Notes: generated by a model not told the origin, from the letters alone. Positions 53,431 to 62,651 are shown, counted from the stretch's first letter. The stretch is 64,000 bases of DNA from Neorhizobium sp. JUb45 (GCF_004343585.1 NZ_SLYW01000001.1:1054001-1118000); one strand, 5' to 3'. Numbers and translations: made by a program.

Positions 53431-54384
53431 ATGCCGCTGCCGAAGATTTTCGAGAGCCTGCGACTGCCAGCCATTGCCGCGCCGATGTTTCTGGCGTCCG
53501 GGCCAGATCTCGTCGTTGAAGTCTGCCGTTCCGGTCTGGTCGGCACGTTTCCGGCATTGAACCAGCGCACGACCGAAGGGTTTGTCGAGTGGCTCACCGA
53601 GATCAAGTCCCGACTTTCAGCGGTTCCGAATGCGGCACCCTATGGCGTCAACCTGATCGTTCACCGCTCCAATCCGCGGCTGGAACCGGATCTCCAGAAA
53701 ATCGTCGAACACAAGGTACCACTGATCATCACCTCGCTCGGCGCCGTGCCCGATGTCGTCAAAGCCGTGCACTCCTATGGGGGCCTTGTCTTTCACGACG
53801 TCATCAGCCGTCGCCACGCGGAAAAGGCTGCTGAGGCCGGTGTGGATGGCATCATTGCCGTCACGGCAGGCGCTGGTGGTCACGCCGGTACACTCAGCCC
53901 GTTTGCGCTGATCCCGGAAATTCGTTCCTTCTTCGATGGCACGATCCTTCTGTCCGGCGCCACCAGCACCGGTGCGCAGATCGCGGCTGCACGCGTGATG
54001 GGAGCCGACATGGCCTATCTCGGCACGCGTTTTCTGGCGACGAAGGAAGCGACGATCAGCGAGGAACAGAAACGCATGACGGTGGATGCAAAGGCCGCCG
54101 ACATCTTTTACACGCCGGCCATTTCAGGTGTTGCTGCAAACTTCCTGCGGCCAAGCCTTGTCGCGGCCGGGCTTGATCCCGACAATCTCGTCAACCATGG
54201 CGCAATGGATCTCGGCAATGAGGCGAAGGCCTGGAAGACCGTGTGGTCGGCCGGGCAGGGCGTTGCCTCGCTCAAGGATGTGCCGGGTGCCGCAGAACTC
54301 TGCGAGCGGCTGATCGCGGAATACGCGCAGGCGATGGCGCAGGCGGGCGCTGATCCGTTCGCGGCGAAGGCGACCTCTATCTGA
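53431..54384 (+). CDS. nitronate monooxygenase (2-nitropropane dioxygenase family)
   Basis: This 317-aa FMN TIM-barrel enzyme oxidises alkyl nitronates such as propionate 3-nitronate. It has LPAIAAPMFLASGPDLVVEVCRSG, YGVNLIVHRSNPRLEPDL, VDGIIAVTAGAGGHAGTLSPFALI and GADMAYLGTRFLATKEA. The AGGHAG motif is the family active-site/FMN signature. A strong GGAGGAGAATG lies upstream. It is convergent with the glycerate kinase gene, 7 bp apart. Confidence 0.92.
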   Translation: MPLPKIFESLRLPAIAAPMFLASGPDLVVEVCRSGLVGTFPALNQRTTEGFVEWLTEIKSRLSAVPNAAPYGVNLIVHRSNPRLEPDLQKIVEHKVPLIITSLGAVPDVVKAVHSYGGLVFHDVISRRHAEKAAEAGVDGIIAVTAGAGGHAGTLSPFALIPEIRSFFDGTILLSGATSTGAQIAAARVMGADMAYLGTRFLATKEATISEEQKRMTVDAKAADIFYTPAISGVAANFLRPSLVAAGLDPDNLVNHGAMDLGNEAKAWKTVWSAGQGVASLKDVPGAAELCERLIAEYAQAMAQAGADPFAAKATSI

Positions 54385-54391
54385 TGCCGTT

Positions 54392-55648
54392 TCAGCGGAT
54401 GAGGATGGCGCGGAAATCGTTGACATTGGTGCCGCTCGGGCCGGTCACGAAAAGGTCGTCGATCGCGTCAAAGGCGGAATAGCTGTCATTGCCGTCGAGC
54501 AGTTTTCTCGGGTCGAGGTTTTCGGCCCGAAGGCGGCGGATTGTCGTGCCGTCGCAGAAAGCGCCGGCATTGCTTTCCGAGCCGTCGACGCCGTCGGTAT
54601 CGGCTGCCAGCACGTCGATATCGAAACCGTCGATGGCGAGCGCCATGGCAAGCGCAAATTCGCCGTTGCGTCCGCCGCGACCGCCCTTGCTTCGAAGCGT
54701 GACAGTGGTTTCTCCGCCCGATAGCAGCACGACCGGCTTGGTGAAGGGGCGGTCACGTGTGGCGATCTCACGCGAGATTGCGGCATGCACCTGGGCGACG
54801 TCTCGTGCTTCACCTTCCATCTCATCGGACAGGATGGCGGCTTCGATGCCTTCGTTTCTCGCAGCAGCGGCCGCAGCCTCCAGCGACACCGCTGCCGAGG
54901 CAACGATGTGGTGGCTGTGATCGGCAAAGACCGGATCATCCGGGTGCGGTGCATCTGCCCGCTCCGAGTTGAGATGATCAAGTGCTGCCTGTGGCAGGGC
55001 GAGCCTGTACTGGCGGACGATATCGAGTGCGTCGTGGCGGGTTGAGCTGTCCGGCACCGTCGGGCCGGAGGCGACATGGGCCGGGTTATCGCCGGGAATG
55101 TCGGAGACGATGAGGCTGACGACGCGGGCACGTGTTGCGGCTGCCAGCCGGCCGCCCTTGATGGTCGACAGATGTTTGCGCACGACATTCATGGCAGCGA
55201 TCGGCGCGCCTGAGGCAAGCAGCATTTCATTGAGAGCGATCTCGTCGTCAAGTGTCAGGCCTTCCGGGGGTGCCGGCAACAGCGCCGAGCCGCCGCCGCA
55301 GATCAGCGCGATCACGAGATCATCAGGCGTGAGGCCGGAAATCGTCTCGACCAGGCGCTTTGATGCGGCAAGCCCGGCAGCGTCAGGCACGGGGTGGGCG
55401 GCTTCGATCACCTCGATCTTCTCGGTTTCACAGCCATAACCGTAACGCGTCACCACGACGCCGGAGAGCGGCTCTTGCCACAGCGTTTCCAGCGCCTGCG
55501 CCATCTGCGCCGCACCCTTGCCTGCTCCGATCACCACGGTTCGGTCCTTGGGCTTTTGCGGCAGGTGCGCGCGAATGCCTTCAAGCGGATCGGCGGCGCG
55601 CACGGCGGCATCAAACAGCGAGGCGAGGAAAGCGCGGGGTTCGAACAT
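54392..55648 (-). CDS. glycerate 2-kinase (DUF4147/MOFRL family, formerly TtuD hydroxypyruvate reductase)
   Basis: The 418-aa kinase has an N-terminal DUF4147 domain (VVIGAGKGAAQMAQALE, EAAHPVPDAAGLAASKRLVE, ALICGGGSALLPAPPEGLTL, NVVRKHLSTIKGGRLA) and a C-terminal MOFRL domain (VVLLSGGETTVTLRSKGGRGGRNGEFAL, DTDGVDGSESNAGAF). It would make 2-phosphoglycerate from D-glycerate. It is the last gene of a seven-gene minus-strand unit with an ABC importer and a class V aminotransferase. The start at 55648 has GGAGA upstream. Confidence 0.9.
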   Translation of the reverse strand: MFEPRAFLASLFDAAVRAADPLEGIRAHLPQKPKDRTVVIGAGKGAAQMAQALETLWQEPLSGVVVTRYGYGCETEKIEVIEAAHPVPDAAGLAASKRLVETISGLTPDDLVIALICGGGSALLPAPPEGLTLDDEIALNEMLLASGAPIAAMNVVRKHLSTIKGGRLAAATRARVVSLIVSDIPGDNPAHVASGPTVPDSSTRHDALDIVRQYRLALPQAALDHLNSERADAPHPDDPVFADHSHHIVASAAVSLEAAAAAARNEGIEAAILSDEMEGEARDVAQVHAAISREIATRDRPFTKPVVLLSGGETTVTLRSKGGRGGRNGEFALAMALAIDGFDIDVLAADTDGVDGSESNAGAFCDGTTIRRLRAENLDPRKLLDGNDSYSAFDAIDDLFVTGPSGTNVNDFRAILIR

Positions 55649-55725
55649 GGCGGTCTCCGTGTGTGTTCTGTCAGCTTTCCTGTCACGAAAATCAGGCTGC
55701 CGAAAGACGTATTTCGATGATCCGT

Positions 55726-56829
55726 TTATCCGCGGCTTTCTGCATAACAGTCGGCGATGGCGCTGCTGGCTGCGCCAAGATCGACCTTGTGTCCCGCCAT
55801 GATCAAGGCCATGCCATAGGCCGAAACCGCACCCAGCACGACGTCGAAGCGGGCAAGTTGGCCGGTATGGGTGAGCCGGACGAGCTTTTCCGCACCCGGA
55901 CCTACGCCGGTTGCAAGCGGCTGGCCGAGATGTGCGACGCTGGTTATCAACGTTTCCGGTGAAAGGCCGTCGGGCACTTCCACAGCCGTCACGAGATTGG
56001 AAGCGGTATCCGCTGCCGCCCAAGCGGGCGCCCCCAGCGCGGCAAGTCCCGCGCGGGTCGCTTTGGCGGCGAGCGTGTGCCGGGCGATCACGGCATCCAT
56101 CCCCTCGGCCTCCACGCGATCCAGTGCGGCGTCCAGCGCATGCCATTCCAGATTGACGGTGGTGCCGGCAAGCGGGCCGCGACCATTGTCGATCCAGAGT
56201 TTTAGATCCGACAGTGACAGGATGGAATTGACCGGTCCTTGCGGCTTCTCAATCCGCTCCCATGCGGCGGGGCTGATGGACAGGGCGGAAAGGCCAGCCG
56301 GACCCGCCAGCGCCTTCTGCGGGCCGATGACGGCGATATCGATGCCGAGGGTATCGACGTCGAGATCATGGCCGCCGACCGATGCAACGGCATCGACTAT
56401 GGTGATGAGGCCGTGCGCTCGGGCCATAGCCATGATGTCCGCCAGCGGGTTGCAGATGCCGCTTGCCGATTCCGCATGCACCAGCGACAGCACGCTGGCA
56501 TCCGGGTGTGCCGCCATGGCGGCTGCGACGGCGTCGATGCCGATGGCACGGGCGGCCATCGCGGTGACATCGATGACCTCGCCACCTGCGCGTCGCATCC
56601 ATTCGCCGAACCACTGCCCATAGGGGCTGGTGACGATGTTGATCGCCTTCACGCCGGGGCGCATGATGCTCGTGGCGGCGGCCTCAAGTGCGACTACGGC
56701 CTCGGCCTGTACCATCACCAAGTCATTGCGGGTGTTCATGAGGGCGGCAAGGCGGTCGGCGATCACGGCATAACGATTTCCGGGGAAGGCCGGTATGTCG
56801 AGAAAGGGGCTCCAGCGGTCAAGGCTCAT
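55726..56829 (-). CDS. class V PLP aminotransferase (alanine/serine-glyoxylate type), divergent
   Basis: The 367-aa fold-type I enzyme has PLP-anchoring D146 (TIVDAVASVGG) and lysine K172 (IGPQKALAGPAG), and an AGT-like C-terminal domain. The N terminus is atypical: the usual PGPT motif and the TGSGTxAxE phosphate-binding segment are replaced (NDLVMVQAEAVVALEAAATS). Transamination of serine with glyoxylate or pyruvate would yield hydroxypyruvate, fitting the glycerate kinase next door, but the substrate is inferred. The start at 56829 overlaps the ATPase gene by 11 bp. Confidence 0.85.
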   Translation of the reverse strand: MSLDRWSPFLDIPAFPGNRYAVIADRLAALMNTRNDLVMVQAEAVVALEAAATSIMRPGVKAINIVTSPYGQWFGEWMRRAGGEVIDVTAMAARAIGIDAVAAAMAAHPDASVLSLVHAESASGICNPLADIMAMARAHGLITIVDAVASVGGHDLDVDTLGIDIAVIGPQKALAGPAGLSALSISPAAWERIEKPQGPVNSILSLSDLKLWIDNGRGPLAGTTVNLEWHALDAALDRVEAEGMDAVIARHTLAAKATRAGLAALGAPAWAAADTASNLVTAVEVPDGLSPETLITSVAHLGQPLATGVGPGAEKLVRLTHTGQLARFDVVLGAVSAYGMALIMAGHKVDLGAASSAIADCYAESRG

Positions 56830-57640
56830 GGGTCGGTTCACTTTTCTGCATCGTGTTTGTCGGGCGTCCGCCGGGTGTCAGGCGCGGTACCGCCGCAATC
56901 AGCGCGCGGCCGGCCGCCGACGATGGATGGTTGATGATATCAGTCGTATTTCCGGTTTCGACGATCCTGCCGGCATCCATGATCGCAAGCCGGTGAGACA
57001 CGGCGCGCAGAACGGCGAGATCATGCGAGATGAACAGATAGGAGATGCCGTTTTCGCGCTGCAACTCGACCAGCAGTTCAAGAATGCGGTTGCGCAATTG
57101 CACGTCGAGGGCCGACACGGCCTCATCGAGCACGACAAGCGACGGTCGGGAGGCGATGGCGCGGGCGATGGCCACTCGCTGGCGCTGGCCACCGGAGAGT
57201 TCGCGCACCGGCCGCGTGGCATGGGCCGATGACAGGCCGACGCGTTCCAGAAGTCGGGCAATTTCGGAAGAACGTTCAGCTTTTGCGACGATGCCATGGA
57301 TGCGAAGCGGATCGCCGAGTGCGTCGTTGACGGTGGCGCTTGGGTGGAAGGCGCCGAGTATGTCCTGAAACACCATCTGTATGCGGCCGCGGCGGTGGCG
57401 CAGGTCGCTGCCCTTGAGAGAAAGCCAGTCGCTGCCCTCAAAGGTTATCCCGCCCGCATCCGGTTCGATCAGGCGTAGCAGCAGCCGGGCCAGCGTGGAT
57501 TTACCGCTTCCCGATGCACCGGCAATGCCGAGCGTTTCGCCAGTGCCGAGAGAAAATGACAGGCCATCGACGGCGGCGACATCTCGCTCAGCCGACACAA
57601 AACGTTTTCTCAAGTTCTCGACGGAGAGCAGGGTCTTCAT
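56819..57640 (-). CDS. ABC transporter ATP-binding protein (DppF/OppF-like)
   Basis: The 273-aa ATPase is of the dipeptide/oligopeptide/nickel importer family: Walker A GASGSGKST, Q-loop MVFQDILGAFHP, signature LSGGQRQRVAIARAIAS, Walker B LVVLDEAVSALDVQ and H-loop FISHDLAVLRA. It forms the second nucleotide-binding subunit. It overlaps the upstream ATPase gene by 4 bp and the aminotransferase gene by 11 bp, so it is firmly in one operon. Confidence 0.93.
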   Translation of the reverse strand: MKTLLSVENLRKRFVSAERDVAAVDGLSFSLGTGETLGIAGASGSGKSTLARLLLRLIEPDAGGITFEGSDWLSLKGSDLRHRRGRIQMVFQDILGAFHPSATVNDALGDPLRIHGIVAKAERSSEIARLLERVGLSSAHATRPVRELSGGQRQRVAIARAIASRPSLVVLDEAVSALDVQLRNRILELLVELQRENGISYLFISHDLAVLRAVSHRLAIMDAGRIVETGNTTDIINHPSSAAGRALIAAVPRLTPGGRPTNTMQKSEPTHEP

Positions 57641-58416
57641 CGGCGCTGCCCGCCGATCAAGGGGGCAGATGTGAGGTCGAAATGTCCCGCCAGCAGGTTC
57701 CGCGTGTCGTCGCTTTTCGGATCGGCCAGGATGTCGGACACCGGTCCGATCTCGACAAGTCGGCCATCCTTCAAGACGGCGATACGGTCGGCGAGATTGG
57801 AGGCGAGTGCGATATCGTGCGTGACGAAAATGAGCGTCATCGCCGCCTCGCTGACAAGGCGATCCAGCAGGGCGGTAATCTCCGCCTGAACGACGGTGTC
57901 GAGCGCGCTGGTCGCCTCATCGGCAATCAGGATCGACGGGCGGCTGGCGATCGCGGCGGCAATGGCGACACGCTGGCGCTGGCCGCCGGAGAGCTGGCGC
58001 GGATAGGCGCGCATGACTGCTGACGGGTTGGGTATACGAACATGATCCAGCAGCATTTCTGCATGCGCATAGGCTGCCTTCCAGCTCATACCGAGATGTC
58101 TTTTCGCCCCCTCCGCCACCTGTTCGCCGATGCGCAGGACTGGGTTGAGGCTGGCCGACGAATCCTGAAAGACGAAGCCGATATCGCGGCCGGGCCGCGG
58201 TGCCCGTTCGGACGACCATTGAATGTCGCCATCCCTGACTGCGTTGTCCGGCAATAGGCCCGCGAGTGCGCGTGCAAACGTGCTTTTGCCCGATCCGCTT
58301 TCGCCGACGATGGCAAGGCGTTCACCGCCGATGAGGTCAAGCGAGACGTGGGTGAGAGCTGTGTTGTGACGGTAGCGAACCGACAGATCGGTGATACGGC
58401 AGAGCGGTTCGGTCAT
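57637..58416 (-). CDS. ABC transporter ATP-binding protein (DppD/OppD-like)
   Basis: The 259-aa ATPase has Walker A GESGSGKSTFARALAGL, Q-loop FVFQDSSASLNP, signature LSGGQRQRVAIAAAIAS, Walker B ILIADEATSALD and H-loop FVTHDIALAS. It is shorter than OppD and lacks most of the C-terminal OppC-like extension that carries the iron-sulfur site. It overlaps its neighbours by 4 bp on both sides. The open frame extends upstream, but the ATG at 58416 gives the family start. Confidence 0.92.
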   Translation of the reverse strand: MTEPLCRITDLSVRYRHNTALTHVSLDLIGGERLAIVGESGSGKSTFARALAGLLPDNAVRDGDIQWSSERAPRPGRDIGFVFQDSSASLNPVLRIGEQVAEGAKRHLGMSWKAAYAHAEMLLDHVRIPNPSAVMRAYPRQLSGGQRQRVAIAAAIASRPSILIADEATSALDTVVQAEITALLDRLVSEAAMTLIFVTHDIALASNLADRIAVLKDGRLVEIGPVSDILADPKSDDTRNLLAGHFDLTSAPLIGGQRR

Positions 58417-59273
58417 GGGGCCGCTCCGTTCCGCAGTTTGCCTTGCATTGCCGGACCGTCGCCGGCCAGCGCTTTCGCCAGACCTTCGCTGAGCAGGTAT
58501 ACGCCGACGACCGTGATGATCAGGGCAAGGCCGGGCAGGATCGAAAGCCACGGCGAGGAGCGCAGGACATTGCGGCCCTCGGCGATCATCGAACCCCAGG
58601 TGACGCTGTTCGGATCCCCAAGGCCGAGGAAGGAAAGGGCAGCTTCGGTGAGAATGGCGGCAGCGACCAGTGTCGCCGATATCGCCAGAACCGGTGGCAG
58701 GGCTTGAGGCAGGATCTGTCTCACCGCGATCTCGGCGGGATGCATGCCGATCACCTTTGCCGCGGCCACGTAATCGCGCTCGCGCAGCGACAGGACCTGC
58801 GCACGCGTGAGCCGTGCCGGATCGGCCCAGGCGCCGAGCGTTATCGCCAGCACCACGACCGGCAGGGAGGCACCCATGACGCTGACAAAGGCAAGCGCCA
58901 GAAGAAAGCCGGGCACGATCTGAAATGCATCAACCACCCGCATCAGGACTTCATCGACGATCCCGCTGCAAAAGCCCGCAACAAGGCCGACAAGGAGACC
59001 CAGAACAATCGCAGCCAGAGCCGCCGCTGCGCCGACCAGCAGCGAAGTTCGGGCACCATGAACGATGCCGGCAGCCACGTCGCGGCCAAGCCTGTCCGTG
59101 CCGAGAGGCAGGGCCGGATCAGTGAACGGGGCCACCAGTGCACGGCCCGCGATGCGCAACGGATCTCCCGGCGAAATGGTGGAGGCCATGATGGCAATGC
59201 CGATCATGATTGCTAAAATAATAAAGCCGACAGCACCTTCCGGCGTTTTCATGAGCTTGTGAATCAGGTTCAA
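58413..59273 (-). CDS. ABC transporter permease (DppC/OppC-like)
   Basis: The 286-aa inner-membrane protein has about six helices. The OppC N-terminal helix is followed by a periplasmic loop ending PLGTDRLGRDVAAGIVHGARTSL, which is diagnostic for the family. The EAA loop is RERDYVAAAKVIGMHPAEIAVRQILPQ, and the conserved segment EAALSFLGLGDPNSVTWGSMI is present. It overlaps the DppB-like gene by 4 bp. Confidence 0.93.
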   Translation of the reverse strand: MNLIHKLMKTPEGAVGFIILAIMIGIAIMASTISPGDPLRIAGRALVAPFTDPALPLGTDRLGRDVAAGIVHGARTSLLVGAAAALAAIVLGLLVGLVAGFCSGIVDEVLMRVVDAFQIVPGFLLALAFVSVMGASLPVVVLAITLGAWADPARLTRAQVLSLRERDYVAAAKVIGMHPAEIAVRQILPQALPPVLAISATLVAAAILTEAALSFLGLGDPNSVTWGSMIAEGRNVLRSSPWLSILPGLALIITVVGVYLLSEGLAKALAGDGPAMQGKLRNGAAP

Positions 59274-60259
59274 CTGGAGGCCTCCGAGGCGCCGATCCGT
59301 GGATCGAAAGCCGCCTGCACAAGATCGACCAGAAGGTTGACGGTGACGACGAGGACGGCACTGACGAGGATGATCCCCATCAGCAGCGGTGCGTCGCGCC
59401 CGGTGACCGCTTCCTGTGCGAGCCGGCCAAAACCCGGAATGGCGAATATGCTTTCAATCACCACGCTGCCGCCAAGCATGGCGGCTGCCTGAAGCCCAAG
59501 CATGGTGATGAGTGGCAGGGCGGCATTGCGGGCGACGTGCCGCAAAAGCAACCTGGTGCGGGACAGGCCTTTGGCGCGGGCAAACAGCACAAAGTCCAGC
59601 TTCCACGCCTCCACCATTCCGGCGCGCATGACGCGCAGGAAAAGTGCTGTGTAAATGAGTGTCAGTGCGCCGACCGGCAAGATCAGGTGACGGGCGATAT
59701 CCATCAGACGGTACAGGCCCGTCTTGCCGGACGCGATCGTTTCAATGCCGGATGTCGGCAGCCAGCGAAGCTGTACGGCAAACAGCAGGCTCAGCAACAA
59801 TCCAAGCCAAAAACTCGGGATCGCGTAAAGGATGAGGGAAATTGTCGAAAGCATTATGTCTTTTATGCTTTCCGGCTTTGCGCCAGCGATTATCCCCAGC
59901 GTCGAGCCCAGCGCGAAGGACAGGGCGGTCGCGCTGCCCATCAATGCCAGAGTGTTGGGCAGGCGCTCTGCAATCAGATCAATGACGGGGCGTTCGAAAG
60001 CGGTCGACCAGCCGAGATCGAGGCGGGCAAGCGCGGTCAGATAAAGCCACAGTCGGGCGGTCAGGGATTGATCGAGGCCATAGGCCTGGCGCAGGCTGGC
60101 AGCGACGCCAGCGTCGCCACCGCCGATGGACAGGAGATAGGCATCGACCGCATCGCCCGGCGCCGTTTCCAGCAGCAGAAACGTCAGAATGATGACGATC
60201 AGCAGGGCGGGAATACTAGTCAGCAGACGTCGACGGATCAGGCGCAGGGATCTGTTCAC
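59270..60259 (-). CDS. ABC transporter permease (DppB/OppB-like)
   Basis: The 329-aa protein has a first helix (RLLTSIPALLIVIILTFLLL), the ETAPGDAVDAYL segment, and an EAA loop near FVLFARAKGLSRTRLLLRHVARNAALPLITMLGLQ. The C-terminal motif is GGSVVIESIFAIPGFGRLAQEAVTGRDAPLLMGIILVSAVLVV. All are typical of the DppB family. The gene is 46 bp after the binding-protein gene. Confidence 0.93.
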   Translation of the reverse strand: MNRSLRLIRRRLLTSIPALLIVIILTFLLLETAPGDAVDAYLLSIGGGDAGVAASLRQAYGLDQSLTARLWLYLTALARLDLGWSTAFERPVIDLIAERLPNTLALMGSATALSFALGSTLGIIAGAKPESIKDIMLSTISLILYAIPSFWLGLLLSLLFAVQLRWLPTSGIETIASGKTGLYRLMDIARHLILPVGALTLIYTALFLRVMRAGMVEAWKLDFVLFARAKGLSRTRLLLRHVARNAALPLITMLGLQAAAMLGGSVVIESIFAIPGFGRLAQEAVTGRDAPLLMGIILVSAVLVVTVNLLVDLVQAAFDPRIGASEASS

Positions 60260-60305
60260 GGCAAGACACGCTCCCGCTTCTGCGCCCCGTCGGTGCTTGT
60301 CGAGG

Positions 60306-61916
60306 TCACGGCTGTAGCGCCGTGGTCGCCCAGTTGGAGACCGCCCAGCGCGGATTGTCGGCGATATTCAAAACCCGGTCGCTGGCGACGCTGATGAAAC
60401 CCCATTCTGCGACGTTGATCAGCGGCAGATCGGTGGCAACGATCTTCTGGAACTCGTTATAGAGTTTTGTCCGTTCGCCGCTGTCGATGGTTGTTGCTGC
60501 CTTGGCGATGATGGCGTCCAGTGCCGAGTTGGCATAACCGCCCTGGTTGGAAAAAGGCACGCCGGCCGGTGTGCCGGATTGAACGAGGATGGTCGTCGAG
60601 ATGGCCGGGTCGCCGCGGAAAACCGGTGGCGCGACGGCGAGATCAAAGTCGTGGTCGGTGTAAACGGCCTTCTGGTGTGCGGCAGAATCGGCGTTGACGA
60701 TCTGTGCGTCGATGCCGACTGCGGCCAGTGCCTGCCGCAGATAATCGCCGAACTGTCGGGTTTCATTGAAATAGGGTGCGGGGCGCAGTTTCAGCGTGAA
60801 GCGTATTCCGTCACTGCCGCGCTTGTAGCCGGCCTCATCGAGCAGGGCTTCGGCTTTTTGCGTGTCGAAAGCGTAGCTGGGCACGTCGGCATCGTAAAAT
60901 TCCGGCGCGTTTTTCGGAACCGGCCCTGTCGAGGCCGATGCATATCCGAGGAAAATCGTGTCGACGACAAAGTTCCTGTCGATAGCGTGGGCGATCGCCT
61001 GGCGCACTTTCGGATCGGCAAGCTCCTTGCGGCGATGATTGATCTCGACCACCAACTGATAGGTGAGCGCTTCATAGCCACGCGACACGATCTTGAGACC
61101 CGGCACTTTGGAAATCCGGTCCAGATCGGCGAGCGGCACGGCGGAAAAGGCCGCCAGCTGGATTTCCTCGGCCTCCAGCGCTGCACCGGCGCCGGCGCGA
61201 TCCGGCAATACTCGGAAGATGATCTCGTCCAGGGAGGGCTGGTCCTTGCCCCAGTATTTCTCGTTGCGGACAAGGCGGTAATATTCACCCGGCTTGTGTT
61301 CCGCGAACGTGAAGGGGCCGGTGCCGACCAGTTTCACATTGGCCGGATTGGTGGCGATATCGGTGCCTTCGTAGAGATGTTTTGGAATAACGCTGCTGAC
61401 GACCGGCAGTGCGTTGCGGATCAGCTGGATCGGTGTCGGTTTCGAAAAACGGAAGACGGCCGTGTGGTCATCCGGCGTATCGACGGCTTCAAGATTGGCG
61501 AAAACGATGCGGCCAAGATTTTGCAGCGGCTTCCAGACATTCAGCGCCGAAAATGCCACATCCGCCGAGGTGAAGGGCTTGCCGTCATGCCATGTCACAC
61601 CTTCGCGCAGCTTGAAGGTGATGCGCAGTCCGTCGCCCGATCCCTCCCAGGCTGTTGCAAGCCGTGGCTGCAGTCCGTCCTTGCCGTCAAACGACGCTTC
61701 CGCCAGCGGTTCGATGACCTTGCTGGCGATAAAAAACACACCGTTCGATGCGACGATGGCCGGATTGAGATTTTTGGGCTCAGAGTCTGCCGCAACCACC
61801 AATCGTCCACCTGCCGGGGCCTGCTGCGCCGCGAGCAACGCCGGCAAGGCGGTCGAGGCGAGAAGCAGCGACGAAATCTGCAGGATCTGGCGGCGGGAGA
61901 CGGGTAAAGCGGGCAT
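60306..61916 (-). CDS. periplasmic substrate-binding protein (SBP_bac_5, DppA/OppA-like)
   Basis: This 536-aa receptor is the first gene of the seven-gene unit. The signal sequence begins MPALPVSRRQILQISSLLLA with a twin-arginine-like SRRQILQ motif, so Tat export is possible. The mature domain has family 5 hallmarks: LRITFKLREGVTWHDGKPFTSADVAFS, VKLVGTGPFTFAEHKPGEY, DPKVRQAIAHAIDRN and YNEFQKIVATDLPLINV. Members bind peptides, nickel, opines or amino-sugars. AGGAAA precedes the start. Confidence 0.92.
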   Translation of the reverse strand: MPALPVSRRQILQISSLLLASTALPALLAAQQAPAGGRLVVAADSEPKNLNPAIVASNGVFFIASKVIEPLAEASFDGKDGLQPRLATAWEGSGDGLRITFKLREGVTWHDGKPFTSADVAFSALNVWKPLQNLGRIVFANLEAVDTPDDHTAVFRFSKPTPIQLIRNALPVVSSVIPKHLYEGTDIATNPANVKLVGTGPFTFAEHKPGEYYRLVRNEKYWGKDQPSLDEIIFRVLPDRAGAGAALEAEEIQLAAFSAVPLADLDRISKVPGLKIVSRGYEALTYQLVVEINHRRKELADPKVRQAIAHAIDRNFVVDTIFLGYASASTGPVPKNAPEFYDADVPSYAFDTQKAEALLDEAGYKRGSDGIRFTLKLRPAPYFNETRQFGDYLRQALAAVGIDAQIVNADSAAHQKAVYTDHDFDLAVAPPVFRGDPAISTTILVQSGTPAGVPFSNQGGYANSALDAIIAKAATTIDSGERTKLYNEFQKIVATDLPLINVAEWGFISVASDRVLNIADNPRWAVSNWATTALQP

Positions 61917-62194
61917 GGCTATTTCCTGAGCGGCTCTTGGGCACGACGATAACCCAATAATTCATGCCCGGTATCGCTTTTTGAAGCCAAGAAAATCTTT
62001 TGATGGATCGCTTCAGAAGATTTCATCCTTCGACCGCCGCATACGGCCTCGATGGATCATGGCGCAATGGTTTATCAAATTGCGCCGGGTTGGCTGATAT
62101 TGGTACATGTTGATTATCTAATGAAACGACAGGTCAACGTGACGATCATGGTCTGCATTGAAACAGCTGCTCGCATGGCTGTTCTAAAATAAGG

Positions 62195-62262
62195 GCGGGG
62201 CTCACCAAACTCTCTCGAGTAGGGGGTCCGCGAGCCCCTAACCGGCATCATGCCGGCTGCAG
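62195..62262. other. structured intergenic element, possible small RNA or terminator
   Basis: In the gene-free 61917-62317 stretch, GGGGCTC (62197-62203) pairs perfectly with GAGCCCC (62232-62238) around a long loop, and CCGGCA-TCA-TGCCGG (62242-62256) forms a second hairpin. On the minus strand the first stem is followed by GCCCTTATTTT, so it could terminate the small gene at 62318-62554. On the plus strand no T-run follows. I found no known RNA family match by eye, and nothing else in the stretch. Confidence 0.4.
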
Positions 62263-62317
62263 TGAGATAGAGAGCATGGTTGCCGATTTCTCAATATCCG
62301 GCGGCGTTATCTCCCTG

Positions 62318-62554
62318 TTAACCTGCTGAGCGGATTAACAATTCGTTAACATCTGTTTCAGGTTGACGCATGCTGTCCTCGATCAGCCAGCCGAACATCC
62401 AGGCGTCATATTTCATCTGCCACACCTCCAGTGGTTCACCGGTGGCGTCGGGCTGTCGATCGGGTTTGAGGAGAGGGTGGTCTGAGGCCGCGAGGCCGAG
62501 TATGCGCGCATTTAATCCGCGTTCCTGCCAGTCCAGGAGCGTTTCTACAGTCAT
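62318..62554 (-). CDS. small Rmf/CrpP-like protein
   Basis: The 78-aa product has a pattern reminiscent of the ribosome-modulation-factor/CrpP superfamily: ERGLNARILG early, then a polar centre and TGEPLEVWQMKYDAWMFGWLIED, comparable to the GxxxxxW..K.DAWxxGW element. Assignment is by pattern only. It could be a ribosome-hibernation-type or uncharacterised protein. The start is at 62554 (MTVETLLDWQERG). Confidence 0.6.
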   Translation of the reverse strand: MTVETLLDWQERGLNARILGLAASDHPLLKPDRQPDATGEPLEVWQMKYDAWMFGWLIEDSMRQPETDVNELLIRSAG

Positions 62555-62651
62555 TCATGATTCCTTTTCGGAATCGTCAACTAGTCGATTTCTGCCATAT
62601 CGCAACCCTGGAAGTGGATCTGGGCCTGCGGCAAATGGCAAATGCCGGTGA

